Both the position numbers and the translations under genes were made by a program. Shown piece by piece: positions 62,548 to 64,000 of a DNA stretch of 64,000 bases (position 1 is the first letter of the stretch; every line of letters starts with the position of its first letter). Below the pieces are notes generated by a model. The model did not search any database, was not told the origin of the DNA, and was given only the letters and a program-made list of their open reading frames with translations. Source of the DNA: Massilia violaceinigra (GTDB lineage: Bacteria; Pseudomonadota; Gammaproteobacteria; Burkholderiales; Burkholderiaceae_D); assembly GCF_002752675.1 (NCBI RefSeq), contig NZ_CP024608.1, positions 2,356,001 through 2,420,000 of the forward strand, in the 5' to 3' direction.

Positions 62548-62808
62548 CTACTTCTGGTTGCTGGCAAGTTCCTTGCGCCGCGCCGCGATGGCTTGTTTGA
62601 CGGTCATCTTGTAATCGATGTCCTGCGCCATCGTGTGCTGTGCGACGTAGGAAACAAGCAGCTCGGCTTCTTCAGGCGACAAGGCTTCTTTTACTGCCTT
62701 GCCCTTGACCGGGTCGCCGCTCTCGGCCAGCGTGACGTCGAGCGGTCCGTTGCAGGCGGCTAGCAGCAGAGGGAAACACACACACGCCAAGAACAGGTTT
62801 TTCATCAT
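62548..62808 (-). CDS. small lipoprotein
   Basis: An 86-residue predicted lipoprotein: signal NLFLACVCFPLLLAACNGPL with lipobox LAAC. The mature part is helical and charged (EEAELLVSYVAQHTMAQDID, YKMTVKQAIAARRKELASNQ). The start is at the first of two consecutive ATG codons; the frame is open slightly upstream. I do not recognise the family. Confidence 0.7.
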   Translation of the reverse strand: MMKNLFLACVCFPLLLAACNGPLDVTLAESGDPVKGKAVKEALSPEEAELLVSYVAQHTMAQDIDYKMTVKQAIAARRKELASNQK

Positions 62809-62912
62809 CGTTTCACTCCAATGAAAGTAACCATAACTTAACATAGTCCTATCAAAAATGCCTTTTTAAAAACATTTAATTTTTGTTAAGCAACGTGTGT
62901 GTTGTTTGTGCG

Positions 62913-64000
62913 TTACTGCTTTGCTTTGCCCTTGTGGCTGATGGCAATACGCTTGTACGCCGGATCGGCCGCGATCTGCGTTTCCGTAAAGGGCAGGGTG
63001 GGCCAGGTTTTACGCGAATACAGCTCGGTCTGGTCGGCGTAGTGGGGCGAGGCCGGGTCGACCGACTGGCCATACGCGAGCACGGCTTGCGCCTGCGGGC
63101 CGTTGCGGTCGAACATCACGGTCTGCACGTAGCTGCTGCCTTCGGTCGCCTCGCGTCCCCCGCCGGCCAGCGCTTCGCTGACGATCACGTTGTAGATGCC
63201 GTACTGGTAGCGCCCGCCGTGGATCGGAATGCGTTTGCCGCCGCGCTCGCTCTGCTGCACCTGGCCCCAGGTGGTATCGAGCCCCCAGCCGTTCGCTTCC
63301 ATCTCGAGCACTGCGGTCGCCAGGGCCGTGCGCAGGGTGGTCATGCTGGCCGCGTCGTCCAGGCGCAGGCCGCGCGGCGTGTTGACCGGATCGGCCGGGT
63401 TGAAGGGCACGGCCCAGAACAGGGGCGTGCCGTACAGCTGGTCCCACATGCTGGAGAAGTAGCCGAAGCCGATATTGGCGTCCAGGTTGGCCGTGTGGTC
63501 CCAGGTGCGCAACCTGGCGCAGGGCAGCGTCAGGTCGACCATCGTGCCGTCGGCCGCCGCCAGGCGGGCCCCGTCGCAGGCGCGCAGCATGTCGGCCATG
63601 GTCTGGCTGGCGTAGTAGGCGCGGTTGCTGAACAACAGCGCTTGCAGCTGGCTTACCGACATGCGCCGTCCGGCCAGGCCGTCCGTGCCCGCCAGGCGCG
63701 CCTGCAACTGGGAAATGCCGATCCGCGTGCGCCCGCTTTGTTCCTGCGCGTCGACACTGACGATCGCGGGGAAGCCGGTCAGCGGCGCCGCCGGATTGCT
63801 CAGCCAGGCGCTGTCGTTCGAGTTCTGGACGTAATCGTCGCGTTCCAGGCGCGGCAGGCTGGCCCCGGCGAAAATGCCGCTCTGGGGCGCGGCCGGGTCA
63901 GTGCCGGGATTGCAGGCGCTGGTCGAGGCGTCGAGCACCAGCACGCCGCCGGCCGCCAGCTCCCTGAACGCGGCCGGCACGCAGGCTTTTTCCTTGGCCA
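62913..64000 (-). CDS. penicillin/AHL acylase family protein, C-terminal part (partial)
   Basis: The 3' end (about 362 codons) of a gene that continues beyond the window's right edge. The segment fits the beta-subunit C-terminal half of Ntn-hydrolase acylases of the PvdQ/QuiP and penicillin acylase family: LERDDYVQNSNDSAWLSNPA, YYASQTMADMLRACDGARL, RTWDHTANLDANIGFGYFSS, GKRIPIHGGRYQYGIYNVIV and YVQTVMFDRNGPQAQAVLAY. Such enzymes are exported and cleave amide bonds of acyl-homoserine lactones or beta-lactams. The N-terminal nucleophile serine lies outside the window, so activity cannot be judged. Confidence 0.85.
   Translation of the reverse strand, partial: AKEKACVPAAFRELAAGGVLVLDASTSACNPGTDPAAPQSGIFAGASLPRLERDDYVQNSNDSAWLSNPAAPLTGFPAIVSVDAQEQSGRTRIGISQLQARLAGTDGLAGRRMSVSQLQALLFSNRAYYASQTMADMLRACDGARLAAADGTMVDLTLPCARLRTWDHTANLDANIGFGYFSSMWDQLYGTPLFWAVPFNPADPVNTPRGLRLDDAASMTTLRTALATAVLEMEANGWGLDTTWGQVQQSERGGKRIPIHGGRYQYGIYNVIVSEALAGGGREATEGSSYVQTVMFDRNGPQAQAVLAYGQSVDPASPHYADQTELYSRKTWPTLPFTETQIAADPAYKRIAISHKGKAKQ

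Overview
The window is GC-rich bacterial chromosome that fits a betaproteobacterium of the order Burkholderiales, most like Oxalobacteraceae (Massilia or a relative). That placement is inference from gene order (nadK-recN-hemH-grpE-dnaK-dnaJ; hda-HAD-pcnB-folK; pcm-rhodanese-tolC), codon use and IS content. No search was run. No rRNA, tRNA or CRISPR array was seen.

Region 1 (1-12430) is accessory-flavoured. It holds a coupled pair of a small ACT-like protein and a ParA-like protein with degenerate ATPase motifs, a 31-residue membrane peptide coupled to a GNAT acetyltransferase, a CorA transporter, an exported protein and the manganese exporter mntP. Next comes a pair of nested IS66-family elements. 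The outer copy (5027-9853, 8-bp duplication CTTTAACC) has its tnpA split by an inner copy (7090-9585, 8-bp duplication GACCCGCC). A lower-GC kup gene follows.

Region 2 (12431-27545) is mostly core: TetR regulator, pcm, rhodanese, tolC, a decayed pseudogene, a soluble histidine kinase, gloA, a TonB-dependent receptor, osmC, a sorbosone-dehydrogenase-like enzyme, nadK, recN and hemH. Region 3 (27546-33951) is the heat-shock block grpE-dnaK-dnaJ, with two sigma-32 type promoters and an intrinsic terminator between dnaK and dnaJ. After it come beta- and alpha-carbonic anhydrases and a MazG-like pyrophosphohydrolase.

Region 4 (33978-49136) is a polyamine uptake and catabolism locus: gabD on the minus strand, then puuD/spuA, puuA/spuB, spuC, potF/G/H/I, an outer-membrane barrel, puuC and a HAD phosphatase on the plus strand. 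The order matches the Pseudomonas spuABC-transport layout. Between gabD and puuD lies a large palindromic repeat whose hairpin loop carries an IS3-family (IS150-group) element with a 3-bp duplication. Two more copies of the same repeat unit stand at 26205 and 53911.

Region 5 (49006-64000) holds a desaturase with a membrane partner, an NtrB/NtrC-like two-component pair, panB, a DUF486 gene with an apparent T-run frameshift, folK, pcnB, a HAD hydrolase, hda and purM. These are followed by a two-gene toxin-antitoxin-like module with its own operator-promoter, a lipoprotein hydrolase, a small lipoprotein and a penicillin/AHL-acylase family gene cut by the window end. The most noteworthy items are the IS3 insertion in the palindromic-repeat loop, the toxin-antitoxin-like module at 60672-61516, the nested IS66 pair and the degenerate ParA pair.
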